Of a stretch of 64,000 bases of DNA, positions 22,828 to 33,237 are shown in pieces. Numbering within the stretch: position 1 is the stretch's first letter; every line of letters starts with the position of its first letter. The notes below the pieces were generated by a model that did no database searches, had not been told where the DNA came from, and was given only the letters and a program-made list of their open reading frames with translations. The DNA is from Gloeopeniophorella convolvens (lineage: Eukaryota > Basidiomycota > Agaricomycetes > Russulales): positions 27,955-91,954 of the forward strand of contig WTXD01000084.1 in the NCBI GenBank assembly GCA_022496205.1. Direction: 5' to 3'. Both the position numbers and the translations under genes were made by a program.

Positions 22828-24531
22828 ATGACAGGAGCTGTTTCCCTTGCCTCGCAACGGCTTGCTGCGAGTGGCCAAGGTACGCGTCATCTTGTGTTTC
22901 GCCCTCGTCTCATCTCACTTTGGAGAACAGTGTACAACGACATCGCAGACCAAACTTCGCGGATCGACCACGTTCCTGATGATGTGCTTCTGAACGTGTT
23001 CGACTTCTACCGATTGGCTGCACCCTGTCCAGCAGTCGGAGCAGGAGTCACAGGCTGGACTTGGCCGTGGCAATCGCTCGCGCGTGTATGCTGGCGGTGG
23101 CGACGGCTCATCCTCTCATCCCCCAAGCGCCTCAGACTGGACTTCCTTCTCACCTATGGTGCTCCCTTTACCTCCATCCTACACCTGCCACCCGACTTCG
23201 CACTCGAATTCGATTTCTCCGACGAGGAGTATGGAGATGAGGACGATGATGACCCTGCTATTGCCGGGAAGCTCATTTCATGGGCCCCTGCAGACTTCGA
23301 TGGCGTCGCCCTTGTATTTCGAGAGCGCCCTGAACGTATTCGCAAGATCAACCTGCTCGCCCACGGCAGCGACATCCGCAAGCTTTTCGCAGCGCTAACC
23401 GGGCCCACTCCCCAACTCGAGTCGCTTCAGGTCCATGCGGCTAACTGGCCGTGGCCGCTCCAAGTTTTCCCGGACAACTTTCTTGAAGGGAGCGCTCCGG
23501 CTTTACGCATGATCGAGTTGACTGGTGTTCTTCCTCCCCTACCCTCCGCCCCTCACATCACGCATTTCGAGTTCACTTTGGAATTCGGACTTCCCGAGGA
23601 CCCTCCTTCCTTGTTTGATTATCTTGGCGAGCATGTACGCCAAATGTCTCAACTCGAAACTTTGCTCCTTCACTGCCAGGCATATGACTCCCTTTCCGCC
23701 GGCGCGCAAAACCTGTCACCTCCCGTTGGACCACCAACTGTACTTCCAGCTCTGTCCAGGTTTTACTTTTACGGGTTAAGCGCCCATTTGGAGGTATTCA
23801 CCTGCAGACTAGTGGCGCCGATGCTCGAGGATCTCCACATTCATTTTGAAGATCGGTCTCTTCTTGCGGTCCCATCTTTGTCCGGCTTTATACATATTGG
23901 AGCAAAGCTCCGTGTGCCCGCGATGGTGGCTCGTTTGGAGCCCTCACATAGCAACAGGGGTTCATTCGAAGTTTATTCGCCTGACTGTCTTACAAGACCT
24001 CGCATAGCTTTCTATGTGAAATTCGCCACGGAAGTCGACAGTCATTATACGGTTTCCAACGCTCCAGTGAGTCCTACGACGTGGATTTGCCGCCTCATCG
24101 CGCCGGTACTCTCATCCGTAGAAACGCTCATCATCAAGCGCGGTGGTGGACCCCGATTTGACGATCTAGGGGAGCGATGGGCTATCTACCTGCCAGTCTG
24201 GTACATTTTCCTTGAATCGTTTACTGGAGTCCGCCAATTGGTGGTAGAAAACGCCTTCGCCCTGGCCATCGCGCAGACTCTAGGCCGGCCCGCCATGATC
24301 GCCGCACAGACGCTAGGCCGACCCTGCCGCCACGTGCGTTTGCTACCCAACCTACATGATCTTCGGTTCCTCTTCTACAGCACTGACGGTTATAATCCAT
24401 CTGATGTACTCCTAGAGCTCGAACCGTACGCTACTGCCCATAGTGATTGTGGACGTGATTTAGACATACTCTGCAAAACTATACCCCGTACGGGGAGGCA
24501 CTCGGAGCTTCATACCGGTGTCATCATCTAA
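22828..24531 (+). CDS. F-box-like/LRR-like protein (array member F)
   Basis: Open frame of 567 residues, tandem paralogue of E. F-box-like core: RIDHVPDDVLLNVFDFYRL then LARVCWRWRRLILSSPKRL. An acidic stretch (DEEYGDEDDDD) lies where E has its longer acidic tract. Near the C-terminus a short internal duplication repeats AQTLGRP (AQTLGRPAMIAAQTLGRPC). The end has LLPNLHDLRFLFYSTDGYN. Residues 1-45 are not family-like; a possible first intron begins GTACGC after position 22880 and ends CAG near 22931 or 22948. The gene may therefore start with a short exon and have a shorter product than the open frame suggests. Confidence 0.77.
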   Translation: MTGAVSLASQRLAASGQGTRHLVFRPRLISLWRTVYNDIADQTSRIDHVPDDVLLNVFDFYRLAAPCPAVGAGVTGWTWPWQSLARVCWRWRRLILSSPKRLRLDFLLTYGAPFTSILHLPPDFALEFDFSDEEYGDEDDDDPAIAGKLISWAPADFDGVALVFRERPERIRKINLLAHGSDIRKLFAALTGPTPQLESLQVHAANWPWPLQVFPDNFLEGSAPALRMIELTGVLPPLPSAPHITHFEFTLEFGLPEDPPSLFDYLGEHVRQMSQLETLLLHCQAYDSLSAGAQNLSPPVGPPTVLPALSRFYFYGLSAHLEVFTCRLVAPMLEDLHIHFEDRSLLAVPSLSGFIHIGAKLRVPAMVARLEPSHSNRGSFEVYSPDCLTRPRIAFYVKFATEVDSHYTVSNAPVSPTTWICRLIAPVLSSVETLIIKRGGGPRFDDLGERWAIYLPVWYIFLESFTGVRQLVVENAFALAIAQTLGRPAMIAAQTLGRPCRHVRLLPNLHDLRFLFYSTDGYNPSDVLLELEPYATAHSDCGRDLDILCKTIPRTGRHSELHTGVII

Positions 24532-24948
24532 CGTACCTTAATTATCTCGATGTACTTGCTCGGAGATTCCAGTGCCCTGCCATTTTTTGTCGTGACCAAC
24601 AAGTTATCGCAGTTGTTGCCTCTCCGGGTGCCATGTGAGTGCTCATCGACGCACTCCAATCGGAGTCCAACTTCACACCCTCGCTCAGAGGTGGTCCAAA
24701 CACGACCAAACAGAACAGCCGATGCGCGACAGCGCGCGAGCGCGACGGAAGTTGGCAGCAGTGGCTCGGAAGTCGCCGCCCGCGCAGCCACGATCTCGAG
24801 TCCGAGCTCTCTCATCGGGAGCGCACGCTGGTTCATAAATAGAGTCTGGATTATTGCAAGCCATCTGAGATATACACAAAACCAATGGACCGGATGATCG
24901 GACTCAGTCCACCGAAGCAATCCGGGGCCTCACTGGCTCGCCGCGTCA
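24532..24948. other. Convergent intergenic between F and G
   Basis: About 420 bp between the 3' ends of convergent genes F and G. No gene or clear terminator hairpin seen. Confidence 0.4.
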
Positions 24949-26352
24949 TCATGCTGCGGTTCGGTTGGCAGAACTGCGCGCAGCGAGAATCGGCTGGAAC
25001 TCTTCAGGAGTCGGTACCGGGATACGCTCGAACCGTCTGAAGGAGAAAACGTTAACTTCTTGCAATCTGGGCAGATGCATGACGCCGTTCCGCGGTTGTA
25101 ACGCCTCTCTGATGGACGCATTAAAGACGGACTGGAGTTCCAGCTGAGTGATCCCGGCGAATACCGGGAATATGTCGTCCCACTCCGAGGGGTTCATTAT
25201 CCATATTGACTCGAGACCGTTAGCGCGAATCCTGCCTCTTACCAAAAGTGAGTGGGCGAGTGAGAGAACCGGTGCCAAGGTGTGGCAAACGGCTGAAACG
25301 CTGTAGGCTGCCGTGGTGGAGGTACTATCGGGTTGGTGTGGGCTGTATAGAGGAAGTCTGAAGTATACAATCCCGCGCTGGACGAGTACCGTGATGTATC
25401 TGATGGGGTCCAGTGAGAGCTCCATGGTCACTGCAACCGGTGCGAGCAGGTCTGGCGAGCCTTGGATGAACCGGGAGAGGGAGGGGATGAGAACCGCCGA
25501 TCGGTTTCGGATCGAGACGTTAAGGGACTCGAGGTTGGTGGCACTAATTCGACACATGAGAGCCTCTAGGATAACGCTTGGTCCCGAGAAAGAAATCAGA
25601 GATAGCGCGGGGAGCTCAACTTGCTGCGGAGTGGGAGGGTAGTGAGAGCCTTTATCGTGAGCTTCATCTGTGTCGAAAGCGAGAATCAACGATATAAGCT
25701 GAGACATTGAACATATGTTGTCCAAGAGTTCGTTAATCAGGTGCACATCCGTCTCTTGTCGCCGTTCAAGACGCAGCGTGAAATCTGTGAGAAGTGGGGT
25801 AGAAGGTAGACGAGAGATAATGTTGTGCAAGGAGAGCGTGCGGAGGGCTGGGGCAAGCGCGCCGAGGAAACTGGGGAGGAAGAGCGATGTCCTCTCCATG
25901 GATTGAAGCTTGAGAACTTCGATTATGGAGGATGGGGCAGCCACCGCCTCAAAAAGCCTCAACAGGGAAGCGGGTCCCTTGATCTCCATCCTCCGAACAC
26001 GATGGAAGTGATGAAGAATGTGGGGAATGTTCTCTATGTCAGAACGTGGGTGAAGGTTGTTTTGATCATGGTCCTGCCAGCGAAAGTCCCAATAATAGAT
26101 TACGAGCGGGAGCTGCGGTGGATGGTCCAGGATATCAGCAACGGGTGAGCCGTGCGTGATATGGTGCTGCACTCCGAGACGCATTGGCGACGCGAGGATG
26201 ACCTGCCTCCACCGACGACACACATGTGCCAGCATGTGCCATGGCCAACTGGGCAGGTAGAACGCTCGGCCAGTGAATGTCTCCACTTCGGGGCGACAAA
26301 AACCAAAGATTTGCAAGAGGGCGTCATCAGGAAGGGTGTGAACTGTCCGCAT
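24949..26352 (-). CDS. F-box-like/LRR-like protein (array member G)
   Basis: Open frame of 467 residues starting MRTVHTLPDDALLQIFGFC, a clean family start also seen in the truncated duplicate at 29.6 kb. Second half of the F-box-like core: LAHVCRRWRQVILASPMRL. LRR-like body with landmark IPSLSRFI. The C-terminus has PTPEEFQPILAARSS, placing it with gene B rather than with its neighbours. Its first 86 codons and upstream region were copied in a local segmental duplication whose left breakpoint lies inside this gene near 26097. Confidence 0.82.
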   Translation of the reverse strand: MRTVHTLPDDALLQIFGFCRPEVETFTGRAFYLPSWPWHMLAHVCRRWRQVILASPMRLGVQHHITHGSPVADILDHPPQLPLVIYYWDFRWQDHDQNNLHPRSDIENIPHILHHFHRVRRMEIKGPASLLRLFEAVAAPSSIIEVLKLQSMERTSLFLPSFLGALAPALRTLSLHNIISRLPSTPLLTDFTLRLERRQETDVHLINELLDNICSMSQLISLILAFDTDEAHDKGSHYPPTPQQVELPALSLISFSGPSVILEALMCRISATNLESLNVSIRNRSAVLIPSLSRFIQGSPDLLAPVAVTMELSLDPIRYITVLVQRGIVYFRLPLYSPHQPDSTSTTAAYSVSAVCHTLAPVLSLAHSLLVRGRIRANGLESIWIMNPSEWDDIFPVFAGITQLELQSVFNASIREALQPRNGVMHLPRLQEVNVFSFRRFERIPVPTPEEFQPILAARSSANRTAA

Positions 26353-27298
26353 ATGGTCTTCGTTCTTGGAGATTATTAAATTTAGATGCTCGAAAGTAGA
26401 GGGTGTGGGATGCCGTTACGCACCGTTGCCATATATGCTCCTCGACTGATCTACGGTGACGCTGCCTAACGCACCCTATGCTCGGTAGCTGCTTGATATT
26501 TTGTAGATGTGGCGAAGAAAACAGAGGGCTGCAATGCAAGAGGTTGTACTGGACAGAGTATACTCTGGCAGGTCATGTCACGGTCAAACACGAGGACTAC
26601 GGCCGGAGCAGCTGAGTCGGTGGCAGCCGTGGCAGGCGGACCCCGGAATTACCACACGCCGAACCCAAACCCGGACCCCGGACCGGGCAATGCGCCAGTG
26701 CCAACTGGTGTTTGCTGACCGCCAACTTTGTGTTCCCACTGACGAAGCACCCGATTATATCGCGGCGCTGGCCTTCTGATTAGTTGGCCGACGGTAGCTC
26801 GTCAAATAGTAGACTTGGCTATGCACAGACAAAGGGAAGTCGACATCACCTTCTCATGCGTGTGCGTGGACCGCTATTGGCACTTGCGTTGCACCTACGC
26901 CTCAGACGGGAGTCACTCTGACCTTTCAGACAAACTATATAGGTGCGTTCGACGTATATGACAGACTGTGTGCTAGACTACTGGATGCTTATATTATCCT
27001 AGTATCAGGCTATCGCGTAGTACTATGCTCTTTACACTACGTGCACGAGTCTTGTAGTATGTATATTTCGCTTTAGGACTTGCTATGAGACCCGGTGAGA
27101 TGGTAGCATGATTTATGGGAATTGACGAACGATGGGGCGCACTTACCACTCGACGGGATCGGTCCCTTCGTGAGCCCAACGAAGGCTAGGCAAAAAGACA
27201 CCTCGACCGATGGCGAACGGACCTCGCGCGGTCTTGGCGCCGCGGTGGCGACTGTCCTGTCCGCCAGAGATTGTCGAAAGCCAGGTCGATTGTAATTG
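26353..27298. other. Intergenic between G and H (within unit 1)
   Basis: No gene recognised. The stretch is conserved in unit 2 (29878-30837) with substitutions and small indels, which serves as evidence for the duplication rather than for function. Confidence 0.45.
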
Positions 27299-28595
27299 TT
27301 AGTTCAGAAGGACGTTGGGAGGCTGACCGGGGGTGGCTCCCAATGCTATGTCTATGTCATCAGGGGGACGGAATCTGTGCCAGACCTTGATGTGGCGTCC
27401 AACAGCACTGCGCGCATCAAGCAGCGGCTGGAGTACTAAGAGAGGGTCGTATTGCCTGTGACTGTTCTGGAGAAACGTGATCGTTTCCAAGTTGGGTAGG
27501 AGCACGGCGTCGCTCGGTCCCTGCAGGGCTTGCAGGACGTCTCGCCTATCGTTGATTTCCACGTCCAGGGCGGTAGTGTTAGGGAAAAATGCGAAAACCA
27601 TATCCCATCCTTCTGCATAGGGAACCTCTACCCAAGGCTCCTCGTGGTCGATGAAGTCGTCGCACCGGATGAAGAGCGAGTCTACATGGACAAGCGCAGG
27701 AGCGAAGGGTTGGCATATTGCCAGAATGGTAGCCATCAACGTAGGAAGGTGGGGGAACCAATCGTTGTAAATGATAGATAAGTGTGTCCTTAGGCGATCG
27801 CCATGGACAGTGGTCAAGTTTGAACCATTGTCAAAGACAAGAGGCCGAGTTTCAACACAGAGCGCCCGCTCTGTGAGGCTCACATGAGCTTCGTTTCTAA
27901 CCGTGATACGTGGCACCAAGTTGCTCATGAACCTGGAAAGGGAGGGGATCGTGATGGGGGGCCGGTCAATGATATCGACAGACAGGAGTTCAAGCGCAGG
28001 CGCGTCGAGTTTGTATATGAAATATTCGAAGAGGGCACTTGTAACGAGGAAAGATATCTCCGACAGCACTGGGTGAGACGCAGATGTTTTGGCTTGATCT
28101 TGTTGGTCAACATTGGGGGAGAAGCCGCGGTCAGGCCAGAAAGAAAGGCAAAGGTCTTCTAGTTCGTGCATGAGATATACGCTCTCTAAAACTTGGAGAA
28201 TGAGAGGCACGTGTGTCTGGTCGAATCGTTCGATATTCAGCTCGAGATGGGTGAGACGAGGAGTGAGAGAAGGAGAGGACGTTGTGTAGGGCGAGGACGC
28301 GGATACGGTCGAATTGCTCGAGTGCCATGGGAAGCTCTTCGTGAATTCCAGCGCTTGCAAAGCGGACGGTGAGTGGGAGGAGTGGCGAACAGCGCAGGAT
28401 GTCGGAGATAGGTAAGCCAGGTGCGAGGTAGCGTCGCACTTTCAGGCGTTCGGGTGACGTGAGGACCAGTTGGCGCCATCGGTGGCAGACTTGCGCCAGA
28501 ACGTGCCATTTCCAGTCCCAGCCACGCCTGGTCTTCGATAGCAGCCGATATGAGTCGAAGATCTCAAGCAATGCAACGTCCGGCAGAGACTCCAT
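27299..28595 (-). pseudogene. F-box-like gene H, broken by a 5-bp deletion
   Basis: The N-terminal frame begins MESLPDVALLEIFDSYRL (ATG 28595) and runs through LAQVCHRWRQLVLTSPERL to LALHNVLSF, then leaves frame. The C-terminal frame, from PRLTHLELNIERFDQTHV onward, is open to the stop at 27299 and ends in the subfamily tail PGQPPNVLLN. Against the paralogous stretch at about 31728-31745, this copy lacks 5 bp near 28268-28275, which explains the shift. Compared with intact gene D, it also lacks about 50 residues between the F-box part and the LRR-like body, in frame. It could be an expressed truncated protein; a rescuing intron was not found. Confidence 0.75.
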
Positions 28596-28712
28596 TCTCA
28601 ATATCTGTGGGCCGAGTGCTCTTGGACTGGTCGCTGACCATAGATGGACTGTGAGCCGGTGTGAAGGGACAAGAAGCGGACTGGGCCGACACGTACGGTT
28701 TGTGGCTATCAC

Positions 28713-29616
28713 CTACTGTATTCGCCAGCAGCGAGCAGTGGATGGAAGAACGACGTGACGCAGGATCTGGGCACGATCAAACGAGTGGCCCGTGACGCGA
28801 ACTAGAGCAACACGGTGTGGACCGGTGACAACTGGGGCAATGCCTCTAGATAGTGGCGAGAAGAAATGGGAAAGAGGGAAGCCTGCGTTCTTCAGTGTTC
28901 ACGAATGCAAGCCTCTCAGGTCGCGCAGTTGGGTAAAGATGGGCGACAGCTGGCGGCGGTGTCCCGTGAAAATTGTCGAGCATGTGCGTGACTCGTCGAT
29001 CACCAGGACCCGTTGCAATTGTTGGCTGGTGTAGGACTCTGTCCAGACTATTCCCCAGTCAAGAACTATATCCGAGGTGATTTGGCGTGCCGTATAGCAA
29101 TCTCAGTCCCGGACGCCTTGCGTTGGTGGACCTGGCAGTCATTGAATATGTCCTGATTGCATGGGAACGGGGGTGGGACGGCGCGTTCAAGCACTAGCAC
29201 GGGCCGCCCCTAGCGCATTTGTCTTCCGGACTCCGGAGTCGATTATATAATAGTCGCCGACCGGCGAGGCGACCCCTGCAACGGCAGCACATCGCCCGGC
29301 CGGGACTGGTTTCAACCTGCCTCTACACAGACTCGCATGATAGGAGCAAAGGCCCCAAGATGCATGCCACCGCATGAGCCTAGTCAGTAGCATTGCTTCT
29401 TCTACATAGATCCTCGTTGACCTGTGAAGCTTCTGACAGACTCGGAGTCCGGACTAACGCGCGTACGTCTGCTTCCAGGTTCGGAACTGAAGTACTAACG
29501 AGTGGAAGGTTCTGTTTCCCTCGCGGGTCAGTCCTAGTCAGTGTCGGATATCCGAGTTACTGCCAACCGCTCTTCGCCAAAAATTACCCTTGGAAGGAGA
29601 CAAACGAGGAGACAAA
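28713..29616. other. Intergenic between H and truncated copy J
   Basis: No gene recognised. It corresponds to about 32270-33060 in unit 2. Confidence 0.45.
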
Positions 29617-29877
29617 CTAATAGGTTACGAGCGGGAGCTGCGGTAGGTGATCCAGAATATCAGCAACGGGCGAACCATGCGTGATATGGTTCTGCACTCC
29701 GAGACGCCTCGGCGCCGCGAGGATAACCTGCCTCCACCGACGACACACATGTGCCAGCATGTGCCATGGCCAACTGGGCAGGTAGAACGCTCGGCCGGTG
29801 AATGTCTCCACCTCGGGGCGACAGACACCAAAGATTTGCAAGAGGGCGTCATCAGGAAGGGTGTGAATTGTCCGCAT
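29617..29877 (-). pseudogene. Truncated F-box-like copy J (first 86 codons of G type)
   Basis: It starts MRTIHTLPDDALLQIFGVC and matches gene G almost residue for residue for 86 codons, through LAHVCRRWRQVILAAPRRL and DILDHLPQLPLV. It then stops (TAA) within a few bases of the duplication breakpoint at about 29619. The remainder of gene G is absent. It keeps a complete F-box-like core and its upstream region, so a small F-box-only product is possible in principle. Confidence 0.82.
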
Positions 29878-30837
29878 ATGGTCTTCGTTCTTGGAGATTA
29901 TTGAACTCAGATTCGCGAAAGCAGAGGACGTGGAGCGCCGCCACGCACCGTTGCCATATACATATGCCCCTCGACTGATCTACGGTGACGCTGCCTGATG
30001 CGCCCTATACTTGACAGTTGTCCAATATTTTGTAGATGCGGCGAAGAAAAAAGAGGATCGCAATGCAGGAAGTTGTATACGCTGATAGGTCATGTCATGG
30101 TCGAACGCGAGGGTTGCACTCGAGCAGCTCAGTCGGCGACAGCCGCGACACCGGGCGGACCCCGGAACTACTACTGTCCACGGCCGATGCCAAACCGAGA
30201 CCGAACGGCGGGCAACACCAGTGCCACTTTGTGTTCCCAACGAAGCCAGTTGGCCGATGAATCGACGAAAGTAGTGGATGTCACGCACAACCAAAGAGAA
30301 AGTTGATGTCACCTTCTCATGCGTGTGCGTGGACCGCTACGCGCTATCGATACGTTGTACCTAGTTGTACACACGCCTCAGACGTAAGTCACTCTAAACT
30401 TTCAGACAAACTATAGGGGTGCGTTCGATGTACACCGTGACAACGGGCTGGGTGCCAGACTACTGAACGCTTATATTATCCTAGTATTAGGCTATCGCAC
30501 AGTACTATCCCCTTTACTGCGTGTACGAGTCTTGCCGGTACTGTATATTTCATTTCAGAATCCGCTATGAGACCCGGTGAGATCCCGGTATAAGACACGG
30601 AAGGGAATGAACGATGAGCTACAACTACTACCCGATGGGATCGGTCCCTTCGTGAAGTAACGAAGGCTAGGCGGAAAGACACCTCGACCGATGGCGAACG
30701 GACCTCGCGCGGTCTCGGCGCCACGGTAGCGACCATCCCGTCCACCAGCGATTGTAGAAAACTAGACCGATTGAGATTTTGAGATCAGAAGGACGTTGGG
30801 AGGCTGACCGTGGGTGGCACCCAATACTATGTCGAAG
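29878..30837. other. Intergenic between J and I (within unit 2)
   Basis: No gene; diverged copy of 26353-27298. Confidence 0.45.
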
Positions 30838-32068
30838 TCACCAGGAGGGATTGTATCTGTGACAGACATTGACGAGGCGCCCGACGGCCCTGCGCGCATC
30901 GAGCAGCGGCCGAACCTCTGAGAGAAGGTTGTATATTCTGCGACTGGTGTGGGGAAACGTGATCGTTTTCAAGTTGGGTAGGAGCATGACGTCGCTCGGT
31001 CTCTGCAGAGCTTGCAGGACGTCTCGCCTTTCACTGGCTTCCACGTCCAGGTCGGTAGTGTTGGGGAAAAGTGCGAGAACCGCATCCCATCCTTCTGTAT
31101 AAGGAACCTCTACCACAGGCTCGTCTTGGTTGATAAAGTCGCCGCACTCGATGAAGAGAGTGTCAACGTGAGAAAGCGCGGGAGCAAAGGGTTGGCATAT
31201 TGCTGGAATGGTCGCCATCAACGTTGGGAGGTGGGGGACCCAATCGTCGTAATGGATGCAGAAGCGTAGCCTTGGGCTATCGCCATAGATGGTCCAAAAC
31301 GAGGTGTCGTTAGAGACAACGGGCAGAATTTCAACACAGAACAGGCGCTCTATGAGGCTCAGACGAGCTTCGTTTCTCGCAGTGACACGTGGCACCAAGT
31401 TGCTTATGAACCTGGATAAGGAGGGAATCGTGATGGGAGGCCGGGCGACGATATCGACATACAGGTTTTCAAGCGCGGGCGCATCGAGTTTGCATATGAG
31501 ATATTCTTGTACCGAGGAAACAGACCTCCGACAACACTGGGTGAGACGTAGGTGTTTTGGCTTGATCTTGTTGATCAGCATTGAAAGAGAAGCCGTGGAC
31601 AGGCCAGAAAGAAAGGCAAAGGTCTTCTAGTTCGTGCATGGAATATACGCACTCTAAAACTTGGATAATGAGAGGTACGTGCGTCTGGTCGGTTCGCTCG
31701 ATAGTGAAGTCGAAATGAGTGAGACGAGGAGTGATGATATTGAAGGAGAGGACGTTGTGTAGGGCGAGGACGCGGATACGGTCGAATTGCTCGAGTGCAG
31801 TGGAAAGCTCTTCCTGAGTTCCAGCGCTCACAAAGCGGACGGTGAGTGGGAGGAGTGGTGAACAGCGCAGGATGTCGGAGATAGGTAAGCCAGGTGCGAG
31901 ATAACGTCGCACTCTCAGGCGTTCAGGTGAAGTGAGGATCAGTTGGCGCCATCGGCGGCAGACTTGCGCCAGAACGTGCCATTTCCAGTCCCAGCCATCC
32001 CTGGTCTTCAATAGCAGCCGATATGAGTCGAAGACCTCAAGCAATACAGCGCTCGGTAGAGATTCCAT
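30838..32068 (-). pseudogene. F-box-like gene I, broken by at least two indels
   Basis: Duplicate of gene H. The N-terminal frame starts MESLPSAVLLEVFDSYRL (ATG 32068; the open frame continues upstream to 32494 without family features) and reads intact across the spot where H is shifted. It breaks near 31500-31515, where 11 bp present in H are missing, and the frame changes. A second lesion near 30850 (one extra base relative to H) brings an early stop after RYNPSW, deleting the subfamily tail. Like H it lacks about 50 residues found in gene D, so that loss predates the duplication. Confidence 0.77.
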
Positions 32069-32494
32069 TGTCAATATTCGTCCAAGTGCCCTCGGGCTAG
32101 TCATTGACCATAGATTGACTGTGAGCCGGTGTGAAGGGACAAGAAGCGAACTGACGCGTACTGTTGTGGCTATCACCGGTTCTTCAGAAGCAAGCCCAGT
32201 GGATGGAAGAACGACGTGATGCAGGATCTGGGCACGATCAAATGAGAGGCCTATGCGAGCTAGAGCAACACGGTGGCCGGCAATTGGAATACGCTTCTCG
32301 ATAGTGGAGAGGATATTGATATGGGAAAGAGGGAAGCCTACGTGCTTCAGCGTCCACGAAAGCAAGCTCAGGGGCAGGTTGGCCGGCTGGCTGTGGTGTC
32401 GCGTGAAAATTGTCGAGCTCTGCCACCCATGACTAGTGACTCGTCGATCACCAGAACCCGGTGTCGGACTCTGTTCAGACCATTCCCCGGTCAA

Positions 32495-33237
32495 GAACTA
32501 TATCTGAAATGATTTGGCGAGCCGTATAGCGATCCCAGTCCTGGACACCTTGCGTTGATGGATCTGGCAGTCATTGAATAAATATGCTCTAGTTGCATGG
32601 GAGTGGGATGGGCACAGGCGCGTTCAACACTGCAACTAGCACTCCTATCTGTCTCCCGGACCCCGGTGTCGATTACGTAATGGTCGGTGACCGGCGACCC
32701 CGGCGACGGCAGCATATCCATCCGAGCCTGACCGGGACTGCAGACTGGTCGCCGGCGCGGCCCGCCGACTCCTCGTTTCAACCTGCCTCTACACAGACTC
32801 ACATGGATAGGAGCAAAGGCCACAAGATACATGCCACCTAGTCAGTGGCATCTTTTCTTCCACATAGATTCTCGCTGATCAGTGAGGCTTTTCACAGACT
32901 CGGAATCCGGACTTACGTCTGCTTCCGGGTTCGGCACTGACAATTGGAAGGTCCTGTTTCCCTCGTGAGTCAGTCCTAGTCGGTGTCGGATATCCGAGTT
33001 ATCGCCACGCCCTCACCCTTCGCCAGAAAATGTCTTCGGAATGAGACAAACGAGGAGACAAACGAGGGAACCAGGGTGCATGACGTATGGCCCTGGCAGA
33101 TCCAGATGGATCCGAGCATGCCAGCCGGGACACGCGAGTCCTCAGGTGCCTCTTTTTTTTGCCACATTCCCTGTATCTATAAAACGCGCCAATAAAGGGG
33201 TCCAACCTCGCCATCATCACGCCCACTACAGGCTCCA
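32495..33237. other. End of unit 2 and promoter region of the oxygenase gene
   Basis: Unit 2 ends at 33062. The rest is the upstream region of the plus-strand oxygenase gene, with a TATA box at 33178-33184. Confidence 0.5.
33178..33184 (+). promoter_or_regulatory. TATA box of the 2OG-Fe(II) oxygenase gene
   Basis: TATAAAA, 54 bp before the ATG at 33238, a normal distance for a fungal gene with a short leader. Confidence 0.55.

Larger units (their letters stand above)
26097..29618. repeat. Segmental tandem duplication, unit 1
   Basis: About 3.5 kb containing the 5' part of gene G, its upstream region, the frame-disrupted gene H and downstream sequence. It is collinear with unit 2 (29621-33062): gene starts, intergenic markers (for example ctcgactgatctacggtgac) and the terminal string gagacaaacgaggagacaaac (cited in two parts: gagacaaacgag and gagacaaac) recur in the same order. 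Divergence is visible by eye, so the event is not very recent. Confidence 0.8.
29621..33062. repeat. Segmental tandem duplication, unit 2
   Basis: About 3.44 kb, head-to-tail copy of unit 1. It holds truncated copy J, the decayed copy I and collinear intergenic sequence, and ends at the same short string (gagacaaacgag, gagacaaac) at 33042-33062, after which similarity is lost. Confidence 0.8.
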
